Positions 1 through 7,265 of a stretch of 64,000 bases of DNA are shown here, one piece after another. Numbering within the stretch: position 1 is the first letter of the stretch; each line of letters begins with the position of its first letter. Origin of the DNA: CAIWAH01 sp964602595 (GTDB lineage: Bacteria; Verrucomicrobiota; Verrucomicrobiia; Limisphaerales; UBA9464); NCBI GenBank assembly GCA_964602595.1, contig CAZRRO010000021.1, positions 1 to 64,000 of the forward strand, given 5' to 3'. The notes under the pieces are model-generated. The model saw only the letters and a list, made by a program, of their open reading frames with translations. It had not been told where the DNA came from and made no database searches. The translations under genes were made by a program, and so were the position numbers.

Positions 1-346
1 GCGCCACCACCAGCGGCACCTGGCCCGGTTCCGTCAGCCGCAGCCGCACCCCGCCGGGCAGCTCCAGTTCCAACAGGGTGGGTGCCTCCGGCGTCGGCAC
101 CGCGGCTTCCACAAACCGCACCGACGGCGCTTTCCCCGGCCCGGCTTCCCCCCGCGGTCGGCCGCGCCGGTGCAGCCAGCCCGCCAAGGTCGGATACTTC
201 ACCCCCACCAGCCGCGCGAACTCCGCCGCGCTCACCCCGCTCTGGTCAAAGGCCGCCAGGATCTCCGCCCGCTGGGCGCCCGACCGCCGCACCCGTCCAC
301 GGACATCCGCACGCAGCAACGCCAACCGCCCCTTCGTAGATGTCAT
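1..346 (-). CDS. tnpA: IS66 family accessory protein TnpA (partial at window edge)
   Basis: ATG at 346 (minus strand) opens a frame with no stop before the window edge, giving at least 115 residues. The N-terminal half reads as a helix-turn-helix of the IS66 Orf1 type, with RSGAQRAEILAAFDQSGVSA followed by EFARLVGVKYPTLAGWLHRR. Next comes a Pro/Gly linker and a strand-rich segment (LLELELPGGVRLRLTEPGQ), typical of these small DNA-binding accessory proteins. In the family it acts with TnpB and the TnpC transposase. The open frames on the opposite strand here are GC-driven shadows. Confidence 0.8.
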   Translation of the reverse strand, partial: MTSTKGRLALLRADVRGRVRRSGAQRAEILAAFDQSGVSAAEFARLVGVKYPTLAGWLHRRGRPRGEAGPGKAPSVRFVEAAVPTPEAPTLLELELPGGVRLRLTEPGQVPLVVA

Positions 347-406
347 AACCCATAGCCTATGACTTCTACGCTATCGCCGAACAGCGGGGCTATGCATGAC
401 GCTTAC
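1..406 (-). mobile_element. IS66-type insertion sequence, left end (partial)
   Basis: The minus strand from 406 downwards begins GTAAGCG, the usual terminal sequence of IS66-family elements. A short leader follows and then the accessory ORF at 346-1. The hydrolase frame coming from the right loses all resemblance to its family exactly at 406/407, which fixes the junction. The transposase, the second inverted repeat and the target duplication lie outside the window, so the element may be complete or a remnant. Confidence 0.75.
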
Positions 407-871
407 GAACGGACCGTTGTTCTGCCCGATCATCACGATGGCCAGCTTGGGCGAGATGCCGTCGAGGTTGCCCTGCTGCAGCCGCCAGAGGACCTGTTCG
501 GTCCGGTCGCCCGTCATGCCGGCGATCAGCCCGTGGCGGGGCGCGTAGTAGTGGTTCCACACCGGTTCCCCATCCCACATCCGGCTGCGGACGATCGAGT
601 CGCCCAGGTAGATCAGGTCCACGTGGCCCTGCCGGGCCCGGGCGTTGATGGCCTCGTGCCGGGCCTGCCAGGTATCGCCGCCGCCCGGCACCGAGATCAC
701 CGCGGTGTTGGGCTTGCCGCCGGCCGGTGCGGTCGGGTTCGGGGTTGGGCCGGCGTGGACCGCCGCGGCGAACAGCCAAGCCGCCAGCAACCACCGCAGG
801 ATCGGAAGGGCGGAACGCCGGCCGATGGGGCTGGCCGCAGGGGCAGAAACGGGCCGCGGGGCGGTGTTCAC
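371..871 (-). pseudogene. SGNH/GDSL hydrolase truncated by the IS66 insertion
   Basis: The frame encodes a signal peptide (hydrophobic ILRWLLAAWLFAAAVHAG) and then a platelet-activating-factor-acetylhydrolase-like SGNH domain. The block I motif is LGDSI with the nucleophilic Ser, the Gly block appears as GMTGDRTEQVLWRLQ, and the Asn block is MIGQNN. Genuine homology stops at residues GQNNGPF (position 407). The last codons down to the stop at 371 are read from IS66 DNA. The C-terminal Asp-x-x-His block, needed for the catalytic triad, is missing. I chose GTG 871 because it gives a compact signal peptide; ATG 970 is possible. The remaining gene should be inactive, with its 3' part beyond the element. 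Confidence 0.75.
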
Positions 872-1272
872 CGGCGGAGACTCGGCGGCGCAGCGCCCGG
901 AGGGCAAGCCAAGGGGTGCCGCGTCGGCCCGCCGGTCGGGGCCGGGAGGCGCCAGGGCTGGCTCGCCCACGATGGATCGGGCGGCGGCGGCGGGGGGGGC
1001 GCTGAGTCGGCGGTAAGCCCCCTGGACGGGCTCCTGACCGGAGCAGCCGGGCTGATGCGCCGGGATGTTTGGCGGAGCGCGGCGCCGACTGCGCTGACTA
1101 ATCCGGTTGGGCGGACAGTGCGGACCCAGCGGGCTGTGCGGGCCAGGCGGACTCCATCTGCCGGGAAGGGCGGGGGCAGGGTTGACCGGCGGGGCGGCCC
1201 GCCATAGCTGGAGGACGTGAACAAACCAACGGATGTCCCCGGCACTTTCGCCGACGGGCGGAAAGAGCGGCC
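872..1272. other. Gene-free spacer upstream of the hydrolase remnant
   Basis: No credible gene is visible. Long open frames cross it on both strands, but they are made of Arg/Gly/Pro/Ala-rich sequence without family resemblance. A GC-only tract with a run of G lies near 983-1000. The 3' end supplies a purine-rich ribosome-binding site (GGAAAGAG) before ATG 1273. Confidence 0.5.
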
Positions 1273-1485
1273 ATGAACTGGGTCGGAGTGAATTCCTCGA
1301 ACCTGCGGGCGGTGGCCTACGATGGGGAGCGGGCGGTGCTCGGCATCGCGTTCCACCAGGGAGGTGTGTATGCCTACTCGGCGGTGCCGGAGGGGGAGTA
1401 TGTCAGTCTGCTCCGGGCGGCGTCGAAGGGGCGGTATCACCACCGGAACATCCGGGGGCGGTATGCCTACCGCCGGCTGGCATGA
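1273..1485 (+). CDS. KTSC domain protein
   Basis: This 70-residue protein is almost entirely one KTSC domain, named for the C-terminal domain of some lysyl-tRNA synthetases. The pattern is visible: an N-terminal VNSSNLRAVAYD strand, LGIAFHQGGVYAYSAVPEG, then a helix with the characteristic LLRAASKGRYHHRNIRGRY. The function of free-standing KTSC proteins is not established, although nucleic-acid binding is often assumed. The stop codon overlaps the next gene's ATG (ATGA at 1482-1485), so the two are translationally coupled. The start has a good ribosome-binding site. Confidence 0.85.
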   Translation: MNWVGVNSSNLRAVAYDGERAVLGIAFHQGGVYAYSAVPEGEYVSLLRAASKGRYHHRNIRGRYAYRRLA

Positions 1486-1736
1486 GCCGCAGGACTGAGC
1501 GTGGGCGTCGTGGCGCGGGCCGCCGGGGAGGCGGGCAGCGGCAACCGGCATTGGCACGCCTGGAGGCACGCCTGGAGGCGGCCGAGCAGGCCGGCTATCC
1601 CGTCCGGCTCGAGTTTTTGGGCCGGGCGATCTTCGGCGACGAGTGGGGGTCGCCGCCCGACCCCGGCCCCCAGCCAGCGCCTGCCGTCCGGGCGGATGGG
1701 GCGGGGCGAATCCCAGGTCCGGGAGAATCCGCATGA
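1482..1736 (+). CDS. Small hypothetical protein (84 aa), middle of a coupled trio
   Basis: I do not recognise the family. The protein has a basic, Gly/Arg-rich N-terminus (about residues 1-22), a helical stretch ALARLEARLEAAEQAGYPV, a short segment RLEFLGRAIFGDEWG, and a Pro-rich tail. Context is the main support: its ATG overlaps the KTSC stop (ATGA, 1482-1485), and its own stop overlaps the ATG of the following gene (ATGA, 1733-1736). Two successive 4-base overlaps are unlikely to arise by chance and argue that it is really translated. Confidence 0.6.
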   Translation: MSRRTERGRRGAGRRGGGQRQPALARLEARLEAAEQAGYPVRLEFLGRAIFGDEWGSPPDPGPQPAPAVRADGAGRIPGPGESA

Positions 1737-2749
1737 CCCGGAACGGAAAAATCGCCCGGTTGCCCAAGGCGGTGCGCGACGCCCTGAACCGGCGGCTGGC
1801 CGAAGGCGAACCGGGCAGGCGGCTGGTGACGTGGCTGAACGGGCTGCCGGAGGTCCACGCAGCGCTGGCGCGGGAGTTCGCCGGGCGGCCCATCACGGAG
1901 AACAACCTGTCGGAATGGAAGACGGGCGGGTTTCGCGACTGGGAAGCGCAGCAGGATTTGCTGGCGCAGGCGCGGAGGCTGGCGGAGGAGGCGGAGGAAC
2001 TGCGGTCGGCCGCGGGTTCCCTGGCGGATCATCTGGCGGTGGTGGTGGAAGCCAGGCTGGCGGCCGAGCTGCACCGCAGCCGGGAGGGGGCGGGGAACGG
2101 CGATCCCCGGGAATGGCGCCGGCTGCGGGCCCTATGCGCGGATGTCGTGGAGCTGCGGCGGGGCGACCACAGCGCGGCCCGGCTGCAGCTGGAACAGGTG
2201 CGTCGCGAGCGGGAGCGGGAGCGTTCGGAGGCGGAGCTGCTCGAGGTGTTCGTGAAATGGGCCACCGCGGCCCCGTTGCGGGAAGTGCTGGCCGACTCCG
2301 ACCTTTCGGCGGAACAGAAACGGCGGCGGTTGCGGGCCGTCTTCGGCCATGGGGATGGTGCAGAACCGGCCTCCGGCGGGCCGGAGCCCGCGCGCGAGGG
2401 AGCTCCCGCTGGCCCACCCGCGTCGCCGGCGACCGCTGAGCCGCCGGCGGAATCGGCGACGGCTCCGGCCGGGGAAGGGCGGCCCGACGCCGTGCCCGGA
2501 CCGAGCCGGCGGAACCTTCGAGGCGACCGGGGAATCCCCGCTGACGGGGACGTGGATTTGTTTCCGTCTCGGCCGACCGAATCCATTTCCCCCGATCCGA
2601 ACCGCGAGGACGCCGGGGCGGGAGCATGGGGCGACGAAGGGAAACTGGGGCGATCCCGGTCGGCGCCCGGGTCAATCCGACTAAATCCGACCGAATCCGG
2701 CCGGGCTTACGGATCTGCGCCCAAACTGCCGACGGTCCGGGGCGGATGA
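1733..2749 (+). CDS. Hypothetical coiled-coil protein of verrucomicrobial type
   Basis: A 338-residue protein starting at ATG 1733, overlapping the upstream stop and preceded by GGGAG. Residues 1-75 form a small folded domain containing KIARLPKAVRDALNRRLAEG, then a Leu-rich helix and NNLSEWKTGGFRDWE. The last part looks like a helix-turn-helix or recognition segment, loosely similar to the Mu gp27/DUF3486 type of phage protein. Residues about 80-210 are charged and helical, probably coiled coil, including a run of alternating Arg-Glu. From about 225 onward the protein is Pro/Ala/Glu-rich and probably disordered. Related proteins are common as unknowns in Verrucomicrobia. DNA binding is my inference, not shown. 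Confidence 0.7.
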   Translation: MTRNGKIARLPKAVRDALNRRLAEGEPGRRLVTWLNGLPEVHAALAREFAGRPITENNLSEWKTGGFRDWEAQQDLLAQARRLAEEAEELRSAAGSLADHLAVVVEARLAAELHRSREGAGNGDPREWRRLRALCADVVELRRGDHSAARLQLEQVRRERERERSEAELLEVFVKWATAAPLREVLADSDLSAEQKRRRLRAVFGHGDGAEPASGGPEPAREGAPAGPPASPATAEPPAESATAPAGEGRPDAVPGPSRRNLRGDRGIPADGDVDLFPSRPTESISPDPNREDAGAGAWGDEGKLGRSRSAPGSIRLNPTESGRAYGSAPKLPTVRGG

Positions 2750-3152
2750 ATCCGGCTGGCGCCCTCCCGGTGGCGGCGGAGATAGAGGCGCGGCGAAGGG
2801 CGACTGACGAATGCGAAAGGTCGCGCGGGCGAATCGACACCTCACCCCAGCCCTCTCCCGGCCGAGGCGGAGAGGGGGAAGAAATGTCGAAGGACGAATG
2901 CCGAATGACGAATGCGGAAGGTCGAGCGGGCTGGACTCCATCCCTGGTGCGCCGGTGTGCCCCGAGGTTTCGCGCCGTGATTCCGGTGCGGATCATCGGC
3001 GGGCCCGGAGCCGCCGCCACGGCGGCGCAATGAGGTGCCGGCGGGTTGGCTTCAGCGGCCGGGAGCTACCCTGATCGCGGGGCGCGATTTGCGGGACGCC
3101 GGTGGCCGGGGCTGCCAACCTGTCGGCGAAGCCACCCGTCCGCCTGTTTGCC
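2750..3152. other. Gene-free spacer rich in short repeats
   Basis: No gene is supported here. The stretch holds a CCCTCTCCC-type element (2841-2878). That element is flanked by two near-identical 25-bp direct repeats at 2805-2829 and 2906-2930, which differ at two positions and are 101 bases apart. Additional GACGAATG-like motifs lie at 2893-2912. The remainder is GC-rich sequence leading to the start of the alcohol dehydrogenase gene. Confidence 0.6.
2805..2930. repeat. Direct repeats flanking a CCCTCTCCC-type element
   Basis: Two 25-bp copies beginning TGACGAATGCG (2805-2829 and 2906-2930) match at 23 of 25 positions. They bracket a CTCACCCCAGCCCTCTCCC element with a partly complementary GGAGAGGGGG arm (2841-2878). 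Related CCCTCTCCC elements recur at 27143-27273, 31451-31482 and 31593-31626. Confidence 0.7.
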
Positions 3153-4214
3153 ATGAAACCAACTCCCGCCTACGGGGTCGCCAGCGCGACTTCGCCGTTC
3201 ACCGCCCTCACCATTCCGCGCCGCGAACCGACCGCCCGCGACGTGGAGATCGAGATCCTGTTCTGCGGCATCTGCCATTCGGACCTGCACACGGCGCGCA
3301 ATGAGTGGAGCAGCGTGATGCAGACCACGTATCCCTGCGTGCCGGGGCACGAGATCGTGGGCCGGGTGAAGCGGGTCGGCGCCGCGGTCACGGCGCACCG
3401 GGTGGGCGACCTGGTCGGGGTGGGCTGCCTGGTGGCGTCAGACCGGACCTGCCCGTGCTGTCGGATCGACCTGGAGCAGCTCTGCGCGCGGGGCACGTTC
3501 ACGTATAACTCGCCGGATGCGCACGGCACCGCGCCGGTCACCTACGGGGGATATTCCGCGGCGATCGTGGTGGACGAACACTTCGTGCTGCGCCTCCCGG
3601 CCCACCTCGACCTGGCCGGCGTCGCGCCGCTGCTGTGCGCGGGGATCACCACCTATTCGCCGCTGAAGCGGGCGGGCGTGGGCCCGGGCAAGCGGGTGGG
3701 CATCGTGGGCCTGGGCGGGCTGGGACACGTGGGGGTGAAGCTGGCGGCGGCCTTCGGGGCGCACGTGGTCGTCTTCACCACGTCGCCCGGCAAGCGGGAG
3801 GACGCGCTGCGGCTGGGCGCGGACGAGGTGGTGGTCACGCGCGACGCGGCCGCGATGGCGCAGCAGGCGGGCAGCCTCGACTTCATCCTCGATTGCGTCT
3901 CGGCCGAGCACGACCTGAACGCCTACCTGAACCTGCTGAAGCACGACGGTGAGCTGACGTTGGTTGGCGCGCCGGAAAAACCGATGCCCGTGTCGGCGTT
4001 TTCGCTGATCTTCGGCCGGCGGCGCCTGTCAGGTTCGCTGATCGGCGGTCTCGCCGAGACGCAGGAGATGCTGGATTTCTGCGGCCGGCACAACGTCACG
4101 GCCGACGTCGAGGTGATCCCGATCCAGCGGCTGGACGAGGCTTATGCCCGGCTGGCCCGGGCGGACGTGAAGTATCGCTTCGTGATCGACCTGGCCTCGC
4201 TGGCGGCGGCATAG
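3153..4214 (+). CDS. Zinc-dependent NAD(P) alcohol dehydrogenase, YahK/cinnamyl-alcohol type
   Basis: A 353-residue medium-chain dehydrogenase that interconverts alcohols and aldehydes with NAD(P)H in the cytosol. The catalytic zinc site is visible as FCGICHSDLH (Cys) and PGHEIVG (His-Glu). The nucleotide-binding fold is GIVGLGGLGHVGVKLA near residue 180. The structural-zinc lobe reads VASDRTCPCCRIDLEQLC. The first Cys of the usual four (SCRxCxxC) is Asp here and an extra Cys appears later, so structural zinc binding may be altered. The start is ATG 3153, matching the family N-terminus; an upstream in-frame start would add 17 unrelated residues. It converges with the small gene at 4239. Confidence 0.9.
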   Translation: MKPTPAYGVASATSPFTALTIPRREPTARDVEIEILFCGICHSDLHTARNEWSSVMQTTYPCVPGHEIVGRVKRVGAAVTAHRVGDLVGVGCLVASDRTCPCCRIDLEQLCARGTFTYNSPDAHGTAPVTYGGYSAAIVVDEHFVLRLPAHLDLAGVAPLLCAGITTYSPLKRAGVGPGKRVGIVGLGGLGHVGVKLAAAFGAHVVVFTTSPGKREDALRLGADEVVVTRDAAAMAQQAGSLDFILDCVSAEHDLNAYLNLLKHDGELTLVGAPEKPMPVSAFSLIFGRRRLSGSLIGGLAETQEMLDFCGRHNVTADVEVIPIQRLDEAYARLARADVKYRFVIDLASLAAA

Positions 4215-4238
4215 CCGGGCCGGGGAGCCGGGACGGGG

Positions 4239-4517
4239 TCAGTTCCGCTCGGGGGCGGGGCGTTTCAGGCCGACGGAGTGGGCGATGTCGTCAAATTCGG
4301 CCCGGCTGACCTCGTGGAGTTCCTTGCCGCGCTGGGCGAGCTTCTCGTTCACCTTGATGGCTTTCTCGGTCATTTCCTCGTGGGTTTCCTTGGACCCGCC
4401 GACGAGGGCGAAGTTCTTCCCGGTCGTGACACGCTTGTGACCGTCGGAGTCGAGGCCGATTCCGACGAGGAGGGCCTTGGGGCCGGGGGCGGCCTTTTTT
4501 GCGGGCTGATTCGCCAT
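4239..4517 (-). CDS. Small conserved hypothetical protein (92 aa)
   Basis: A soluble 92-residue protein with a Lys/Ala/Pro N-terminus, then the conserved-looking core KALLVGIGLDSDGHKRVTTG, LVGGSKETHEEMTEKAIKVN and ELHEVSRAEFDDIAHSVGLK. I recognise this pattern from unannotated small proteins of Planctomycetes and Verrucomicrobia, but no function is known to me. It is transcribed divergently from the fumarylacetoacetase-like gene at 4629 across a 111-bp spacer. Its codon use matches its neighbours. Confidence 0.75.
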   Translation of the reverse strand: MANQPAKKAAPGPKALLVGIGLDSDGHKRVTTGKNFALVGGSKETHEEMTEKAIKVNEKLAQRGKELHEVSRAEFDDIAHSVGLKRPAPERN

Positions 4518-4628
4518 GCGGGGAGGTTAGGCAGGGGCGTCGGCGCGACAAGGTGGAATCAAATACCCGGTGCCGGACGCGATTCACCTTGCCCCGTCAA
4601 GCGCGGATTTGTTACGCATATCGCCGAC

Positions 4629-5384
4629 ATGGCAGCCATAGGACGTTTCCAAAAAGGGGACGAAATCTTTTACGCCAAGGTCGTCGACGGCGAGCTGTTC
4701 AAGCTGATCGGAGACGTCTTTGGTTCCCCGTCCTTTGAAAAAAAGGCAACCGCGCTCAAGGGCGTGAAGACACTGGTGCCGGTCACCCCGTCGAAGATCA
4801 TCGCGGTGGGGTTGAACTATGCCGACCATGCCCGGGAAACCGGCAAGCCGCTGCCGAAGGAGCCGCTGATGTGGCTGAAGGCGACGACGTCCCTGATCCC
4901 GGACGGCGCGAAGATTGAGATCCCTTTCGGCAATCACCGCACGGATTTCGAGGCGGAACTGGCGATCGTCATCGGCCGCCGGATGCGGAACGTCACGCCG
5001 GCCGCCGCGGCCCGCTATATCTTCGGCTACACGGCCGCGCAGGACATCACGGACCGGACGATCCAGAACGCAGAGAGCCAGTGGGCGCGCTGCAAATCCT
5101 TCGACACCTTCACGCCGCTCGGGCCCTACATCGAGACGAAGATCGACCCGCACACGCTGAGCATCCAGCTTTTCCAGAACGGGCAGCTGCGGCAGAACAG
5201 CAACACGAGCCAGCTCATCTTCAACTGCTTCGACATCGTGAGCTTCGTGTCCACGAACATGACCATGCTGCCGGGCGACGTGATCCTGACGGGCACGCCG
5301 AGCGGCATCGGCCCCATCGAGTCGGGCGACCGGCTGGAAGTCCGGATCCAGAACCTCGCGCCGTTGGTCAACACGGTGAAATAA
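4629..5384 (+). CDS. Fumarylacetoacetate hydrolase family protein
   Basis: This 251-residue protein has an N-terminal small domain (residues 1-55) and a FAH catalytic domain. Motifs seen are KIIAVGLNYADHARETG, the acidic metal-binding stretch DFEAELAIVIG, the GYTAAQDITDR segment, and the C-terminal GDVILTGTPSGIGPI. Family members hydrolyse or decarboxylate beta-keto acid substrates with Mg2+ (acylpyruvases, 5-oxopent-3-ene-tricarboxylate decarboxylase and others). The substrate cannot be told from sequence. ATG 4629 is chosen because it gives the family-length N-terminus; a longer in-frame extension is antisense to the gene at 4239-4517. A terminator-like hairpin follows. Confidence 0.9.
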   Translation: MAAIGRFQKGDEIFYAKVVDGELFKLIGDVFGSPSFEKKATALKGVKTLVPVTPSKIIAVGLNYADHARETGKPLPKEPLMWLKATTSLIPDGAKIEIPFGNHRTDFEAELAIVIGRRMRNVTPAAAARYIFGYTAAQDITDRTIQNAESQWARCKSFDTFTPLGPYIETKIDPHTLSIQLFQNGQLRQNSNTSQLIFNCFDIVSFVSTNMTMLPGDVILTGTPSGIGPIESGDRLEVRIQNLAPLVNTVK

Positions 5385-5401
5385 CCCTCACCTTCCATTT
5401 C

Positions 5402-5445
5402 AGGCGCGGGGTGCCGCTCAGAGCGACCTCCGCGCCTCTTTGTTT
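5402..5445 (+). terminator. Candidate rho-independent terminator after the FAH-family gene
   Basis: AGGCGCGG (5402-5409) pairs with CCGCGCCT (5430-5437). A short inner stem (CGCT/AGCG) lies in the loop, and the sequence CTTTGTTT follows. It sits between the stop at 5384 and the proS start at 5465, so it may end the upstream transcript or act in the proS leader. Confidence 0.5.
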
Positions 5446-5464
5446 CCCGAACCTCATTTTTCCC

Positions 5465-7198
5465 ATGCGCTGGTCCAAAACGTTCATTCCCACCCTCAAG
5501 GAAACCCCGGCCGACGCGGAGATCGTGTCGCACCAGCTCCTGCTGCGCGCCGGCCTCGTCCGCAAGCTCACCGGCGGGCTCTACACCTTCCTGCCGATGG
5601 GCCTCCGCGCCCTGACCAAGGTCGCCAACATCATCCGCGAGGAGATGGACCGCGCGGGCGCCATCGAGGTGTCCATGCCGTTGCTCCAGCCCGTGGACAT
5701 TTGGCAGGCCTCCGGCCGTTACGAGGCCATGCGCGATGCGCTCTACAAGGTGAAGGACCGGGCGCAGAAGGAATGGGCGCTGTGCCCGACCGCCGAGGAA
5801 GTCATCACCACCCTCGCCGCGAACGAGCTGAGTTCCTACAAGCAGTTCCCCAAGAACTTCTACCAGGTGGGCACGAAGTTCCGGGACGAGATCCGGCCCC
5901 GCTTCGGCCTGATGCGCGCGAAGGAGTTCGTGATGAAAGACGCCTATTCCTTCGACACGACCGACGAGGGCGCAATGGCCAGCTACAAGAAGATGTATGA
6001 CGCCTACGGCCGGATCTTCGCCCGCTGCGGCCTGCGGTCGTTCGCGGTGGAAGCCGACACGGGCGTGATCGGCGGCAACCATTCGCACGAGTTCATGATC
6101 CCGGCCGAGACGGGCGAAAACGATGTGGTGTATTGCGAGGCGTGCAACTACGCCGCGAACATCGAGAAGGCGACCAGCGGCCTGCCGAAGACCGCGCCGC
6201 GCGAACTCGGGGCCGCCCCGGAGAAGTTCGCCACGCCCGGCGTGGTCACGATCGAGGCCCTGAGCAAGGAGCCCTACAAGGTGCCGGCCAACCGCCAGAT
6301 CAAGACGCTGGTCTACCTCGCCGACAGCAATCCGGTGATCATCCTCATCCGGGGTGACGATCAGTTGAACGAGGCGAAGTTCATGGCCCGCACCGGCGCG
6401 GTGGCCGCGCGCCCCGCGACAGCGGACGAAATCGTGGCGTTGCTCGGCGCGAAGCCGGGTTCGCTCGGGGCCGTGGTGAATGTGCCCAAGGGCGTCCGCG
6501 TGCTGGCCGACGAACGGCTGCGCGGCGCCAATGACATGACCACGGGCGCCAATGACGACGGCTTCCACTTCCGCAGCGTGTCGATCGAGCGGGACATCCA
6601 GGTCACCGACTGGTTCGACCTGCGCACCGTCGCCGCCGGCGAACCGTGCCCGAAGTGCGCCAAGGCGCTGAAGATCCGTCGCGCCATCGAGGTCGGCCAC
6701 GTCTTCAAGCTGGGCACGAAATACAGCGAGAAGCTCAACGCCACTTTCCTCGACGACCAGGGCCAGCGCGCGCCCGTCGTCATGGGCTGCTACGGCATCG
6801 GCGTGACCCGCACGCTCCAAGCGGTCATTGAGCAGGGCAACGACAAGGACGGCATCCTGTGGCCGGTCAGCGTCGCCCCATATCAGGTTTGCCTCACGCC
6901 GCTGGTGGTCACCCCCGGCAGCGCCCCGATGGAGCTGGCCGAGAAACTTTACGCCGAACTGTCCGCCGCCGGGATCGAGGTCATCCTCGACGACCGCGAC
7001 GAACGGCCGGGCAGCAAGTTCAAGGACAGCGAACTGGTCGGTTTCCCGCTGCGCGTCGGCATCGGCGAGAAATCGCTGGCGAAGGGCGAAGTCGAGTTCA
7101 AGCCCCGCGGCGGTGCGCTCCAATCGATCAAGGTCGAGGAAGCCGCCGCCACGGTCATCGCGTGGGTCAAGGCGGAGCTGGCCAAGCTGGCTGCCTAG
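5465..7198 (+). CDS. proS: Prolyl-tRNA synthetase, bacterial type with editing domain
   Basis: Charges tRNA-Pro with proline in the cytosol. The 577-residue length fits bacterial-type ProRS. Class II motif 1 is around LTGGLYTFLPMGLRALTKV. Motif 2 is seen as TKFRDEIRPRFGLMRAKEF. The inserted YbaK-like editing domain spans about residues 230-400, with GDDQLNEAKF and ADERLRGANDM. Motif 3 is VMGCYGIGVTRTLQAVIEQ. The anticodon-binding domain is C-terminal (CLTPLV to IAWVKAEL). ATG 5465 gives the standard start; the long antisense open frame is a codon-bias shadow. Confidence 0.97.
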   Translation: MRWSKTFIPTLKETPADAEIVSHQLLLRAGLVRKLTGGLYTFLPMGLRALTKVANIIREEMDRAGAIEVSMPLLQPVDIWQASGRYEAMRDALYKVKDRAQKEWALCPTAEEVITTLAANELSSYKQFPKNFYQVGTKFRDEIRPRFGLMRAKEFVMKDAYSFDTTDEGAMASYKKMYDAYGRIFARCGLRSFAVEADTGVIGGNHSHEFMIPAETGENDVVYCEACNYAANIEKATSGLPKTAPRELGAAPEKFATPGVVTIEALSKEPYKVPANRQIKTLVYLADSNPVIILIRGDDQLNEAKFMARTGAVAARPATADEIVALLGAKPGSLGAVVNVPKGVRVLADERLRGANDMTTGANDDGFHFRSVSIERDIQVTDWFDLRTVAAGEPCPKCAKALKIRRAIEVGHVFKLGTKYSEKLNATFLDDQGQRAPVVMGCYGIGVTRTLQAVIEQGNDKDGILWPVSVAPYQVCLTPLVVTPGSAPMELAEKLYAELSAAGIEVILDDRDERPGSKFKDSELVGFPLRVGIGEKSLAKGEVEFKPRGGALQSIKVEEAAATVIAWVKAELAKLAA

Positions 7199-7265
7199 GA
7201 AGGCAAGGGCGGCGGGTGACCACCACCCGCGGTTAAGACGTCCGTCGTGCCCCGGGGACGCCCGT

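Noticed and set aside
359..1207. Long open frame on the plus strand over the hydrolase remnant
   Set aside because: It is antisense to a recognisable SGNH hydrolase and reads as Gly/Arg/Pro-rich sequence with no family likeness.
868..1905. Long minus-strand frame across the spacer and KTSC gene
   Set aside because: Low-complexity Arg/Pro/Ser composition, antisense to the KTSC trio which is supported by ATGA overlaps.
2841..2930. Possible CRISPR array
   Set aside because: Only two direct repeats with one interval; the middle is a hairpin element, not a spacer series, and there are no cas genes.
1893..3020. 375-codon minus-strand frame
   Set aside because: Antisense to the coiled-coil protein and crossing the repeat spacer; the translation is Pro/Arg-rich without motifs.
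7212..7230. Hairpin GCGGGTG/CACCCGC after proS as a terminator
   Set aside because: A 7-bp stem is present but no T-run follows, so I did not list it as a terminator.
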